Source of the DNA: UMGS172 sp045636945 | GTDB taxonomy: Bacteria; Bacillota; Clostridia; Oscillospirales; Acutalibacteraceae | Reading direction: 5' to 3' | Assembly: GCA_045636945.1 (NCBI GenBank) | Contig: JAZTYO010000043.1 | Coordinates: 1 to 37,422, forward strand | DNA length: 37,422 bases | In this document: piece by piece, positions 24,115 through 33,013 of the stretch | Layout: the number at the start of each line of letters is the position of its first letter | Position numbering within the stretch: position 1 is the first letter of the stretch | Position numbers and translations under genes: made by a program | The notes under the pieces: generated by a model | Databases searched by the model: none | Seen by the model: the letters and a program-made list of their open reading frames with translations, nothing else | What the model was told of the DNA's origin: nothing

Positions 24115-25046
24115 TGAATTGCTATCTTGGAATTGATACAAGCAATTATACTACCTCCTGTGCCAAATATTCTCCCGAAAACGGACAATATATCAACTCT
24201 CGCAAGTTGTTACCGGTTGAGTCGGGAAGTATCGGTTTAAGACAAAGTGATGCACTGTTTCATCACACAAAAGCCTTACCAGAAATCATCCAAAATGCTT
24301 GTATCAATATTGATAAAATCAGAGCAATCGGTGTTAGTGACCGACCGAGACCTTTAATCGACAGTTATATGCCGTGCTTTTTAGCAGGTGTTTCGGCTGC
24401 TTCGGCGATATCGTCGGCAATGGGAATTCCTCTATATAAATTCTCGCATCAGGCAGGTCACGTTGCTGCTGCTTTATTTTCTGCAAATAAGCTTGACCTT
24501 ATTGGACAGAAGTTTATTTCGTTCCACGTTTCGGGAGGTACTACCGAGGCATTACTTACCGAATATGACGAAAAAGAGTTTTTTAAGGCAACAATAGTTG
24601 CAAAGTCACTAGACCTTAAAATGGGGCAGGCAGTTGACCGAGTCGGTGTTATGATGGGGTTACAGTTTCCTGCTGGAAAAGAGCTTGATGCTTTATCTCA
24701 AAACGGTAGTTTGCCTCAAAAGCCTCGCCCAAGTATGAAGGGTGCCGATTGCAGCATTTCAGGTCTTGAAAATAAAACGAAACAATTACTTGATAAAGGT
24801 ACACCCAAGGAAGACATTGCTTTGTTTACTATAGCTTACCTTTGTGAAACGGTTGATGCTATGACCGCTGAATTAAAGAAACAATTTGGTGATATACCGT
24901 TTGTTTTTGCAGGCGGAGTTATGTCCAACTCATACATCAGAAAGCATATTACCGATAAATACGGTGCATACTTTGCAAGTGCCGAGCTATCAAGCGATAA
25001 TGCTGTCGGAACTGCAGTTATGACCTCAATTTTACACAACGAATAA
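24114..25046 (+). CDS. TsaD/Kae1-like M22 family paralogue
   Basis: The 310 residues have the ASKHA fold of TsaD: YLGIDTSNYTTSCA at the start, the metal-binding pair H112 and H116 in SHQAGHVAAAL, the nucleotide-loop VSGGTTEALL and the late VFAGGVMSNSYIR and SSDNAVGTAV segments. It differs from true TsaD (HMEGH, GGGHT), so it is probably a paralogue rather than the tRNA t6A synthase itself. Genes of this type sit between nusB and xseA in many Clostridia. No function is established that I can name. It is coupled to nusB by a 1-nt overlap. Confidence 0.8.
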   Translation: MNCYLGIDTSNYTTSCAKYSPENGQYINSRKLLPVESGSIGLRQSDALFHHTKALPEIIQNACINIDKIRAIGVSDRPRPLIDSYMPCFLAGVSAASAISSAMGIPLYKFSHQAGHVAAALFSANKLDLIGQKFISFHVSGGTTEALLTEYDEKEFFKATIVAKSLDLKMGQAVDRVGVMMGLQFPAGKELDALSQNGSLPQKPRPSMKGADCSISGLENKTKQLLDKGTPKEDIALFTIAYLCETVDAMTAELKKQFGDIPFVFAGGVMSNSYIRKHITDKYGAYFASAELSSDNAVGTAVMTSILHNE

Positions 25047-25057
25047 CGGAGGATTAT

Positions 25058-26260
25058 ATGAACGGACAACTGATTACCGTTTCACAACTGAATAGGTACG
25101 TCAAATCCGTTCTTGACTCTGATTTTAACCTTAAAAGTGTTTTTGTATCGGGTGAGATATCAAACCTCAAGGTAAATTCCTTTAGTGGACATATGTATTT
25201 TACTCTAAAGGATGAGGGTGCCGCTATTAAAGCTGTTATGTTCAAAACCTCTGTGGCAAGATTAAAATTTGTACCGCAAGAGGGAATGAAGGTTATTTGC
25301 CGTGCAGGTGTAACACTTTACGAACGCGACGGTGCTTATCAGCTTTACGTAACCGATATACAACCCGACGGTGCAGGCAGTATTGCTATTGCTTTTGAAC
25401 AACTGAAAGAGAAGCTTTCAAAGGAAGGCTTGTTTGACGAGGCACGTAAAAAGCCTTTGCCGCAATTTCCAAAGAAAATAGCCATCATCACATCCGAAAC
25501 AGGTGCTGCAGTGCAGGATATGATAAGCGTTATTGGTCGACGTTGGCCGTTGGCAACCTTAGTAATGTGTCCTGTAAAGGTGCAAGGTGATGGCTCGGCC
25601 GAACAGATGTGCGATGCTCTTTTAAAGGTCAACAATACTACGGATTGTGATGTTATTATAATTGGCCGTGGCGGAGGCTCTGCCGAAGATTTGTGGTGCT
25701 TTAACGATGAGGATTTGGCCCATTGTGTTGCTTCTTCTAATATACCTGTAATTTCTGCAGTAGGCCACGAAACCGATTTCACTATCTGTGATTTTGCCGC
25801 CGATAAAAGAGCAGCAACTCCATCGGCTGCCGCTGAGCTTTGTGTACCCGATATTACCGAGATTATGCTTGGTGTTTTGAGTGCAAAGCAGCGTTTAGAT
25901 ATTTATATAAATTCGTATCTTGAATCTTTAGATAATAGATTTGAGTACCTTTCCTCTAGAAAGGTTTTGACCGATAAATTTGACACGGTTGACCGTCTGG
26001 CTTTGAATTTGGACAATCTGAAACACCGACTTGATGTATCATTTAACTATAAGACGTCAAACGCAATAAATAAAATATCGGAATACACAGCAAAACTTGA
26101 TGCACTGAATCCTGCCAAGATTCTTTTAAGAGGATATTCAATAATCGAAAAGCAGGGGACTACAGTCAAAAGTATCAATGATTTATATGTTGACGATACC
26201 GTCAACATAAAGCTTTCCGACGGAAGTGCCGAATGTAAAGTAATATCGACCGAGAGGTAA
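25058..26260 (+). CDS. xseA: Exodeoxyribonuclease VII large subunit
   Basis: XseA with XseB forms exonuclease VII, which digests single-stranded DNA from both ends. The 400 residues show the N-terminal OB fold (LITVSQLNRYVKSVLDSDFN, FVSGEISNLK), the catalytic domain with IAIITSETGAAVQDM, IIGRGGGSAEDLWCFNDE and ISAVGHETDFTICDFAADKRA, then a long coiled coil and a C-terminal segment with LRGYSII. It is followed by xseB after 4 nt. CGGAGG precedes the ATG. Confidence 0.95.
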   Translation: MNGQLITVSQLNRYVKSVLDSDFNLKSVFVSGEISNLKVNSFSGHMYFTLKDEGAAIKAVMFKTSVARLKFVPQEGMKVICRAGVTLYERDGAYQLYVTDIQPDGAGSIAIAFEQLKEKLSKEGLFDEARKKPLPQFPKKIAIITSETGAAVQDMISVIGRRWPLATLVMCPVKVQGDGSAEQMCDALLKVNNTTDCDVIIIGRGGGSAEDLWCFNDEDLAHCVASSNIPVISAVGHETDFTICDFAADKRAATPSAAAELCVPDITEIMLGVLSAKQRLDIYINSYLESLDNRFEYLSSRKVLTDKFDTVDRLALNLDNLKHRLDVSFNYKTSNAINKISEYTAKLDALNPAKILLRGYSIIEKQGTTVKSINDLYVDDTVNIKLSDGSAECKVISTER

Positions 26261-26264
26261 TAAT

Positions 26265-26456
26265 ATGAGTGTATCTTTTGAAAACAATTTAAAGGAACTT
26301 GAAAAAATAGTTCAAAAGTTAGAGTCGGGCGATTGCGGTCTTGACGAATCGTTGGAGCTTTATTCTAAAGGCATTCAGTTGTCTGCCGAATGTAAAAAGC
26401 AGCTTGAAACCGCACGTCAGAAAATTAAACAGATTTCCGACTATGCTAACGACTAA
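26265..26456 (+). CDS. xseB: Exodeoxyribonuclease VII small subunit
   Basis: XseB is the small helical-hairpin subunit that coats the coiled coil of XseA. The 63 residues begin SFENNLKELEKIVQKLESGD and include the family motif LDESLELYSKGIQL. GAGAGGTAAT precedes the ATG. It lies between xseA and ispA. Confidence 0.94.
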   Translation: MSVSFENNLKELEKIVQKLESGDCGLDESLELYSKGIQLSAECKKQLETARQKIKQISDYAND

Positions 26457-26466
26457 GGATAGATTT

Positions 26467-27333
26467 ATGTTTGAGAGTTATATTGTAAATATTGAACAGA
26501 AATTAAAAGACGTTTTAACAATAAAGGATTGCGAATATTCGCACCTTTTAGAAGCTATGTCGTACAGTGCCGAAGCTGGTGGCAAACGCATAAGACCTTG
26601 TCTTTTGATGGAGTTTATGCGAGTAGCGGGTGGTAATCCCGAAAATGCATTAAATTTTGCCGTTGCTTTGGAAATGATACATACGTATTCCCTTATACAC
26701 GATGATTTGCCTTGTATGGATGACGACGATATGCGCCGAGGAAAGCCCTCTTGTCATATTAAATTCGGTGAAGCAACCGCATTGCTTGCTGGTGATGCTT
26801 TACTAACTGATGCTTTCCGTGTTGCATTATCGACCGAAAATGTACCATTTGACCGTGTTTGCAAAGCTGCCAAGGTTTTATCCGAATGTTCTGGCTCTGA
26901 TGGTATGATAGGCGGTCAGGTAATTGACCTTAAATACGAAGAGCAATCAGCCGATTTAGAGGTTGTTAAGGACCTTTACCGCTTAAAAACAGGGGGATTA
27001 ATTAAAGCTGCAGCATCAATCGGTTGCATACTTGCAGGAGCAACCGAGAGTATGATTGCCTCAGCCGTTGAGTTTGCTGAAAAAATAGGTCTTGCTTTCC
27101 AGATTCGTGATGACGTACTCGACGTTATCAGCATTGAAGAAGAACTCGGCAAGCCTATTGGCAGTGATTCAGAATCGCAGAAATCAACATATGTTTCTTT
27201 AGTCGGTTTAGAGAAAGCACAAAAAGACGTTCAAATGTATACAGACGAGGCTATTACAGCTTTAAGCGTTTTTGGAAAGGAATCCGAAACCTTAAAGAAA
27301 TTTGCATTAAGCCTTGTTGGCAGAAAAAAATAA
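26467..27333 (+). CDS. ispA: Polyprenyl (farnesyl/geranylgeranyl) diphosphate synthase
   Basis: This enzyme condenses isopentenyl diphosphate with allylic diphosphates to give C15 (possibly C20) prenyl diphosphate, feeding undecaprenyl phosphate and quinone synthesis. Both aspartate-rich motifs are present: HDDLPCMDDDDMRRG near residue 80 and FQIRDDVLDV near residue 213; GGKRIRPCLLMEF binds the isopentenyl substrate. The ATG at 26467 is the start: AAGGAT lies about 6 nt before it, and upstream in-frame starts are buried in xseB. The product has 288 residues, normal for IspA. Dxs, which supplies the pathway, is next. Confidence 0.92.
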   Translation: MFESYIVNIEQKLKDVLTIKDCEYSHLLEAMSYSAEAGGKRIRPCLLMEFMRVAGGNPENALNFAVALEMIHTYSLIHDDLPCMDDDDMRRGKPSCHIKFGEATALLAGDALLTDAFRVALSTENVPFDRVCKAAKVLSECSGSDGMIGGQVIDLKYEEQSADLEVVKDLYRLKTGGLIKAAASIGCILAGATESMIASAVEFAEKIGLAFQIRDDVLDVISIEEELGKPIGSDSESQKSTYVSLVGLEKAQKDVQMYTDEAITALSVFGKESETLKKFALSLVGRKK

Positions 27334-27345
27334 AGGATGTATTTT

Positions 27346-29202
27346 ATGGAGTATCGTTTTCTCGGCAATTTTCAGTCACCGCACGATGTCAGACAACTTA
27401 ATAATGAAGAACTGACCGTGCTGTGTGCCGAGATGAGAGATAAGATACTCAATACAGTATCGGAAAACGGCGGTCATCTTGCGTCGAACCTCGGTGCAGT
27501 TGAGTTGACCGTTGCTTTGCACCGTTGCTTTGAATCTCCAAAGGATTCCATTGTTTTTGACGTTGGTCATCAGTGTTATCCGCATAAGTTGTTGACAGGA
27601 CGTTTTGATGACTTTAATACTTTAAGACGTGAGAACGGAATTTCTGGTTTTATGAAACCCGAAGAAAGTGAACACGACCCGTTTATCACAGGTCATAGCT
27701 CTACGTCGGTTTCATCTGCATTTGGCACCTGTATTGCTAACGAATTACTAAATAAAGACGGTTTTTCGGTTGCCGTTATCGGTGACGGTGCAATGACGGG
27801 TGGAATGGTCTATGAGGCTTTAAACAATGTCCGTAAGCAGGATGCTAACCTTATTGTTGTTCTGAACGACAATAAAATGTCTATTTCTAAGAACAAAGGT
27901 GCTTTGGCTAAACACCTTAGCACTATGAGAACCCGAAAAAAATACTTTAAATTTAAGTCGGGTGTTGAGCGATTCTTGAAAAAGATACCTCTTATCGGCA
28001 GATTTCTATACTCTGCAGTTTTCAACATTAAGCTGATGTTTAAAAACGCACTTTATAACAGTAATATTTTCGAGTCTTTGGGCTTTTATTATATGGGACC
28101 TGTTGATGGTCACGATATTGAAAAAATGTGTGAGATTTTCGAAATTTCAAAAGAACTTGACCGTCCCGTGCTTATACACACCAAAACCGTAAAAGGTAAA
28201 GGGTACAAGCCTGCCGAGGAAAATGCAGGTGATTTTCACGGTGTTGCAAGATTTGATATAAATACCGGAGAAATTCCGCATTCGCAAAAAAGTTTTTCTG
28301 GTGTATTCGGGGACAAGCTGTGTGAGCTTGCCGAAAACGATGATAAAATTTGCGCAATTACCGCTGCTATGACATCGGGAACAGGATTGTCACAATTTGC
28401 CGAACGCTTTAAAGACCGTTTCTTTGACGTAGGAATTGCCGAAGAACACGCCGTCACTTTTTCCGCAAGTCTTGCTAAAAACGGCTTGAAGCCCGTTTTT
28501 GCTGTATATTCAACCTTCCTGCAAAGGGGGGTTGACCAGATAATCCACGATGCCGCTATTGCCAACCTTCCGTTGACGCTTTGTGTTGACCGTGCAGGTC
28601 TTGTTGGTGACGACGGTGAAACGCATCAAGGTGTTTTTGACGTTTCATTTTTGTCTTCAGTACCAAATGTTACTATATATTCACCAAGCAGTTATTCTGA
28701 ACTTGAAAATACGCTTGAAAATCGTCTTAAAGGTCCCAAAGGTGTTGCGGTAATTCGATACCCGAGAGGTTCTGAACCTGCTGTAAACGAAAAATCAACT
28801 GAATTTGACGGCTATTCAGTAATGGGCAGCGGTAATACCTGCATTGTAACTTACGGTACATTGATTTCAGAAGTACTTTCAGCTAAACAAGATTTAGAGT
28901 CATTGAATATTGATGTTACAGTAATAAAACTTAAGCAGATTTATCCTTTGCCTTGCGGTTTTATTGAGAATTTAATGAATCACAACAATATCCTTTTCTT
29001 CGAGGAAGGGATTATTAACGGTTCAATAGCCGAAAAAGTTGGTTTTGAACTCATTTCAGCAGGTTTTAAAGGAAATTATTCAGCATCAGCTATCAACGGC
29101 TTCGTTAAACAAGCAACCGTTTCTTCTCAAAGAGCAGTTTATGGTCTTGACAGTAATTCTATTATTAAAAAGGTTAAAGAGGTTTTAAAGATTGAACAAT
29201 AA
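27346..29202 (+). CDS. dxs: 1-deoxy-D-xylulose-5-phosphate synthase
   Basis: Dxs makes 1-deoxyxylulose 5-phosphate from pyruvate and glyceraldehyde 3-phosphate with thiamine diphosphate, the entry to the MEP isoprenoid pathway. The 618 residues carry FDVGHQCYPHKLLTGR, the thiamine motif GDGAMTGGMVYEALNN (from about residue 146), the catalytic glutamate in FDVGIAEEHAVTFSA near residue 366, and HQGVFDVSFL. The ATG at 27346 follows AAAGGA by 8 nt; an ATG at 27337 would overlap that site. The 3' end overlaps tlyA by 11 nt. Confidence 0.95.
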   Translation: MEYRFLGNFQSPHDVRQLNNEELTVLCAEMRDKILNTVSENGGHLASNLGAVELTVALHRCFESPKDSIVFDVGHQCYPHKLLTGRFDDFNTLRRENGISGFMKPEESEHDPFITGHSSTSVSSAFGTCIANELLNKDGFSVAVIGDGAMTGGMVYEALNNVRKQDANLIVVLNDNKMSISKNKGALAKHLSTMRTRKKYFKFKSGVERFLKKIPLIGRFLYSAVFNIKLMFKNALYNSNIFESLGFYYMGPVDGHDIEKMCEIFEISKELDRPVLIHTKTVKGKGYKPAEENAGDFHGVARFDINTGEIPHSQKSFSGVFGDKLCELAENDDKICAITAAMTSGTGLSQFAERFKDRFFDVGIAEEHAVTFSASLAKNGLKPVFAVYSTFLQRGVDQIIHDAAIANLPLTLCVDRAGLVGDDGETHQGVFDVSFLSSVPNVTIYSPSSYSELENTLENRLKGPKGVAVIRYPRGSEPAVNEKSTEFDGYSVMGSGNTCIVTYGTLISEVLSAKQDLESLNIDVTVIKLKQIYPLPCGFIENLMNHNNILFFEEGIINGSIAEKVGFELISAGFKGNYSASAINGFVKQATVSSQRAVYGLDSNSIIKKVKEVLKIEQ

Positions 29203-30001
29203 AAAAAGGCTTGACGCCGCCGTATTTGAGCAAGGATTGTCTGAAAGCAGGGAAAAGGCCAAAACACTTATTATGGCAGGCGTTGTATACGTCAACAATC
29301 AAAAAGCTGACAAAGCAGGTATGACCGTTAAGGACGATGACATCATTGAGGTTCGTAGCAATCCTTTGAAATATGTCAGCCGTGGCGGTTTGAAGCTTGA
29401 AAAGGCTATGGAATGCTTTGATATTTCCTTGGAAAACTGCCTTTGTGCCGATATTGGTGCATCGACGGGGGGATTTACCGATTGTATGCTTCAGAACGGT
29501 GCTACTAAGGTTTATGCTATCGACGTAGGTTACGGTCAGTTAGCTTGGAAACTCCGCACCGATGAGCGTGTTATAAATATGGAACGCACTAATTTCAGAT
29601 ACGTTACTCACGATCAGATACCCGAGGATTTGGATTTTTGCTCGGTCGACGTTTCGTTTATTTCGCTTTCCATCATCGTTCCCGTTATGCGAAACATAAT
29701 GAAGGACGGTGCAAGGGCTGTTTGCCTTATTAAACCGCAGTTTGAGGCAGGGAAGGACAAGGTCGGTAAAAAGGGTGTGGTCCGTGACAAGGCAGTCCAC
29801 GTTGAGGTTGTTGAAAATACGGTCAATATGCTTCTTAGCAATAAAATGAGTGTTCTTGGACTCACTTTTTCACCCGTAAAAGGTCCAGAAGGTAATATTG
29901 AATACCTTGTTTACATAGAAAAGAACGAATATGCTGAAAACACTTCAGGTGTTACCGCTAAAGAAGTGGTTGAATCATCCCATTCAGAGTTAGATAAATA
30001 G
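29192..30001 (+). CDS. tlyA: TlyA family rRNA 2'-O-methyltransferase
   Basis: TlyA-type enzymes methylate ribose hydroxyls of rRNA (C1409 of 16S and C1920 of 23S in mycobacteria); some also have haemolytic effects. The 269 residues contain an N-terminal S4 RNA-binding domain (RLDAAVFEQGLSESREKAKT) and an FtsJ-like domain with the SAM loop ADIGASTGGFTDCMLQNGA, then DVSFISLSIIVPV and CLIKPQFEAGKDKVGKKGVV. It starts with TTG inside dxs, with AGAGG about 9 nt upstream. The position between dxs and nadK is conserved in Firmicutes. Confidence 0.92.
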   Translation: MNNKKRLDAAVFEQGLSESREKAKTLIMAGVVYVNNQKADKAGMTVKDDDIIEVRSNPLKYVSRGGLKLEKAMECFDISLENCLCADIGASTGGFTDCMLQNGATKVYAIDVGYGQLAWKLRTDERVINMERTNFRYVTHDQIPEDLDFCSVDVSFISLSIIVPVMRNIMKDGARAVCLIKPQFEAGKDKVGKKGVVRDKAVHVEVVENTVNMLLSNKMSVLGLTFSPVKGPEGNIEYLVYIEKNEYAENTSGVTAKEVVESSHSELDK

Positions 30002-30021
30002 TGCATTAAAGGAGGTTTTTT

Positions 30022-30840
30022 ATGAACATCCTCATAATTTATAATCCCGAAAGCAGTTCGGGATATGAAGTTTCACAAAAGGTTACTGAGATTTTGAAAT
30101 CCGACGGTGTTAATATATCTGTTCAGGAGTTCTGTAAATCCAAAGAACCGGAAATTTGCAACAATACCGATATAATTATCGTAATCGGTGGTGACGGAAC
30201 AATCATTAAGGTTGCAAAATCCTCGGCAAAACTCGATTGTCCGATACTTGGCATAAACGCAGGTCATTTAGGATATCTTGCATCGGTTGACCAAAACGAC
30301 CTTAGTGCAGTAAAACGCATCCTCACTAACGATTACAGTATTGAAAAACGTTGTATGATTAGGGCTGAAAAGTACAAAAACGGTGTTCTGACCGAGAGTT
30401 GCGATTGCCTTAATGATGCTGTTATTTCAAAAGATACCTTGTCAAACGTTATCGAAATAAAATTAAATATCGGTAACGACACTATTGAATATCGCGCTGA
30501 CGGTATAATTGCTGCAACACCCACAGGGTCTACGGCATATTCTCTGTCTGCCGGAGGTCCAATAGTTGACCCCAAGATGAAATGCGTTATTTTGACACCT
30601 GTTTGTCCTCATACACTTGTAACTCGCTCAATGGTTGTTGACGGTAATACTCCCGTTTCAATATCTGTCAAAGGACTTTCCGATAAGAGTATTAACCTGC
30701 TTTGCGACGGTAGAGTTGGTTTACTGCTTGACGAGGATTCTACTGTGAATATAAGTATTTCTGATACAACAGCAAATTTCATAAAATTAAATGATGTTTC
30801 GGTGTATAAGATTCTTTCGGTCAAGACCGACAGTTATTAA
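30022..30840 (+). CDS. nadK: NAD kinase
   Basis: NadK phosphorylates NAD to NADP. The 272 residues show the GGDGT motif (IIVIGGDGTIIKVAK), LGINAGHLGYLASV, the LND motif in SCDCLNDAVISKD, and AATPTGSTAYSLSAGGPIVD, all diagnostic. The length is normal. AAAGGAGG lies 8 nt before the ATG. It is 20 nt after tlyA and 17 nt before argR. Confidence 0.95.
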   Translation: MNILIIYNPESSSGYEVSQKVTEILKSDGVNISVQEFCKSKEPEICNNTDIIIVIGGDGTIIKVAKSSAKLDCPILGINAGHLGYLASVDQNDLSAVKRILTNDYSIEKRCMIRAEKYKNGVLTESCDCLNDAVISKDTLSNVIEIKLNIGNDTIEYRADGIIAATPTGSTAYSLSAGGPIVDPKMKCVILTPVCPHTLVTRSMVVDGNTPVSISVKGLSDKSINLLCDGRVGLLLDEDSTVNISISDTTANFIKLNDVSVYKILSVKTDSY

Positions 30841-30857
30841 TTTTCAAGGAGTTCGTT

Positions 30858-31304
30858 ATGAAAAAGGAACGTCAATCTAAAATTCTTCACCTTATCGAGG
30901 AGTTTCCCATAGACACTCAAGAGGAACTCCAACAAAGGCTTTTTGATGCCGGATATGATGTAACTCAAGCCACAGTTTCCCGAGATATTAAGGAGCTTCG
31001 CATTGTTAAAATGCTTGATTCCAACGGTGTTTACCGCTATGCTGTCAACAGCGGTGCATCATCAAAATCTATCAAATATGTCGATATGTTTGCACATTCG
31101 GCGGTATCAGTGACCTATTCAATGAACGATGTCGTTATCAAATGCCATCCCGGTATGGCTCAGGGTGCTTGTACATCACTCGATATGATGAAATGCGATA
31201 ACGTTTTGGGAACTTTAGCGGGCGATGACACTATTTTTGTAATAACCAAGACCGAAAAAGATGCCGAAGCGCTTTGTGAAATGCTGCAGGAGATTATAAA
31301 ATAA
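30858..31304 (+). CDS. argR: Arginine repressor
   Basis: ArgR binds arginine as a hexamer and controls arginine synthesis and breakdown genes. The 148 residues have an N-terminal winged helix (SKILHLIEEFPIDTQEELQQ; recognition helix QATVSRDIKELRIVKM) and a C-terminal oligomerization domain with LGTLAGDDTIFVITK, where GDD contacts arginine. No arginine genes are in the window; in many Firmicutes argR sits next to recN as here. Confidence 0.94.
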   Translation: MKKERQSKILHLIEEFPIDTQEELQQRLFDAGYDVTQATVSRDIKELRIVKMLDSNGVYRYAVNSGASSKSIKYVDMFAHSAVSVTYSMNDVVIKCHPGMAQGACTSLDMMKCDNVLGTLAGDDTIFVITKTEKDAEALCEMLQEIIK

Positions 31305-31306
31305 AA

Positions 31307-32977
31307 ATGTTAAGATCAATCAATATTGAAAATATCGCAATTATCGAAAAATGTAATATTGATTTTTGTTTGGGCTTTAACGTTCTTACAGGTGAAACGG
31401 GTGCAGGTAAATCCATCGTTATTGACTCGATAAATGCCGTCACAGGCCAGAGAACCTCTAAGGAACTGGTGAGGTCGGGTTGCGAAAAAGCCTCTGTATC
31501 GGCCGTTTTTGAGAGTATTTCCAATACTGTTAAGCAACAACTTTCCGAATATGGGGTTGATTGTGAGGATGACAGCGTAATGTTGTTGCGAACCATTAAC
31601 GCTGACGGTCGTAGTCTGTGTAAGATAAACGGTGTTACCGTTAACGTTTCGGTTTTGCGTGATATTGGAAAACTGCTTGTCAATATCCATGGTCAGCACG
31701 ACAATCAAGCCTTGCTTGACCCCGAAAACCATCTCGGATTTATTGATGCTTTTGGTTATTATTCTAAAATAATTGAAGATTACCGTGCTTGTTATTCCGA
31801 GCTTCGAGCAGTCCGCAGGAAACTCAAAAGTTTATCAACTGATGAGGACGAAAAGTTACGAAAAATCGACCTTTTGATGTATCAGATAAACGAAATCGAA
31901 GCAGCAGATGTTAAGGTTGGTGAGTTGAAAGAGCTGATTGACAAGCGTGACCTTATCAGAAACTCCGAAAAGTTGCGTTTATCGCTTGAAATGTGTAAAG
32001 CCTTGCTTTCGGGTGATGATAGCACATCGGGTGCAGAAACTGCTTTATCGCAATCCTTGAACGAATTTTCAGCTGTTTCTAAGATTCTTAAAGGCTCAGA
32101 AAAATTGCTTGAACGCTTTGATTTTGCCGTTTCTGAAATTGCCGATATTTCCGCGGAAATAAGAGATTTGTGCGAATCAGTTGCATTTGACCCCAATGAA
32201 CTCGATGAGTGCGAGCAGAGAATTGACCTTATAAGTATGCTCAATAAAAAATACGGCGGTAATGAAACCGCAGTATTAGAGTTTTTGGATAATGCAAAGC
32301 AGGAACTTCAGAATATCACCGTTTCGGATGAAATGATTGTTGAGCTTGAAAAGCAGTCCGAGGTTTTGGAGGATAAATTGGTTGAAAAGGGAAGTGCTTT
32401 AACCAAAGCACGCCGAATAGCTGCCGACGATTTTTCAAAACGTGTTTGCGACGTTTTGCAGTATCTTGAAATGCCGAAGGTTGTTTTTTTTGTTGATATT
32501 AAGCCGAAAATGTACACCGTTGACGGTTGTGACGAGGTTGAATTTTTGATTTCCGCTAACCTTGGCCAAGAGGCGAAACCGCTTGCAAAAATAGCTTCAG
32601 GCGGTGAGCTTTCAAGAATAATGCTTGCAATTAAGAGCATTATGAGTGACTTCGATGATGCCAACACACTGATTTTTGACGAGATTGATACGGGTATCAG
32701 CGGTAAGGCCGCCGATAAGGTTGGTCGTCAGATGAAGGCTTTGTCAAAGGGTAAGCAGGTTTTATGCGTAACCCACTTGGCACAGATTGCAGCCTCGGCC
32801 GACAGTCATTATCTCATTTCTAAATCGTCAACCGACAAGAGTACCTATACCAAGGTTACTGAGATTTCGGGCGATAACAGGATAAATGAAATTGCCCGTA
32901 TTATGTCAGGCGGTAATATGACCGAAAATCTTTATAAAACCGCAAAAGAACTTATTGAAAATCATAACGATTTGTGA
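31307..32977 (+). CDS. recN: DNA repair protein RecN
   Basis: RecN is an SMC-like ATPase that binds DNA ends early in double-strand break repair. The 556 residues show Walker A VLTGETGAGKSIVIDSINAV, Q-loop region VNIHGQHDNQALLDP, a long coiled coil, signature LAKIASGGELSRIMLAIKSI and Walker B TLIFDEIDTGISGKAADKVG, with HLAQIAA as the switch. It starts 3 nt after argR; the ribosome binding site is poor (GGAG about 14 nt upstream), so it may depend on coupling with argR. Confidence 0.94.
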   Translation: MLRSINIENIAIIEKCNIDFCLGFNVLTGETGAGKSIVIDSINAVTGQRTSKELVRSGCEKASVSAVFESISNTVKQQLSEYGVDCEDDSVMLLRTINADGRSLCKINGVTVNVSVLRDIGKLLVNIHGQHDNQALLDPENHLGFIDAFGYYSKIIEDYRACYSELRAVRRKLKSLSTDEDEKLRKIDLLMYQINEIEAADVKVGELKELIDKRDLIRNSEKLRLSLEMCKALLSGDDSTSGAETALSQSLNEFSAVSKILKGSEKLLERFDFAVSEIADISAEIRDLCESVAFDPNELDECEQRIDLISMLNKKYGGNETAVLEFLDNAKQELQNITVSDEMIVELEKQSEVLEDKLVEKGSALTKARRIAADDFSKRVCDVLQYLEMPKVVFFVDIKPKMYTVDGCDEVEFLISANLGQEAKPLAKIASGGELSRIMLAIKSIMSDFDDANTLIFDEIDTGISGKAADKVGRQMKALSKGKQVLCVTHLAQIAASADSHYLISKSSTDKSTYTKVTEISGDNRINEIARIMSGGNMTENLYKTAKELIENHNDL

Positions 32978-32983
32978 TAGTAT
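32955..32983 (+). promoter_or_regulatory. Promoter of tyrS, overlapping the end of recN
   Basis: TTGAAA (32955-32960) and TAGTAT (32978-32983) are 17 nt apart, and the -35 lies inside recN. The transcript would start near 32990, so the leader is only about 25 nt and has no room for a T-box. Confidence 0.65.
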
Positions 32984-33013
32984 ATATAAATCAGTTATCT
33001 GGAGGAATTTAAA

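Noticed and set aside
32978..33013. T-box riboswitch before tyrS
   Set aside because: Only about 25 nt separate the likely transcript start from the start codon, too short for a T-box.
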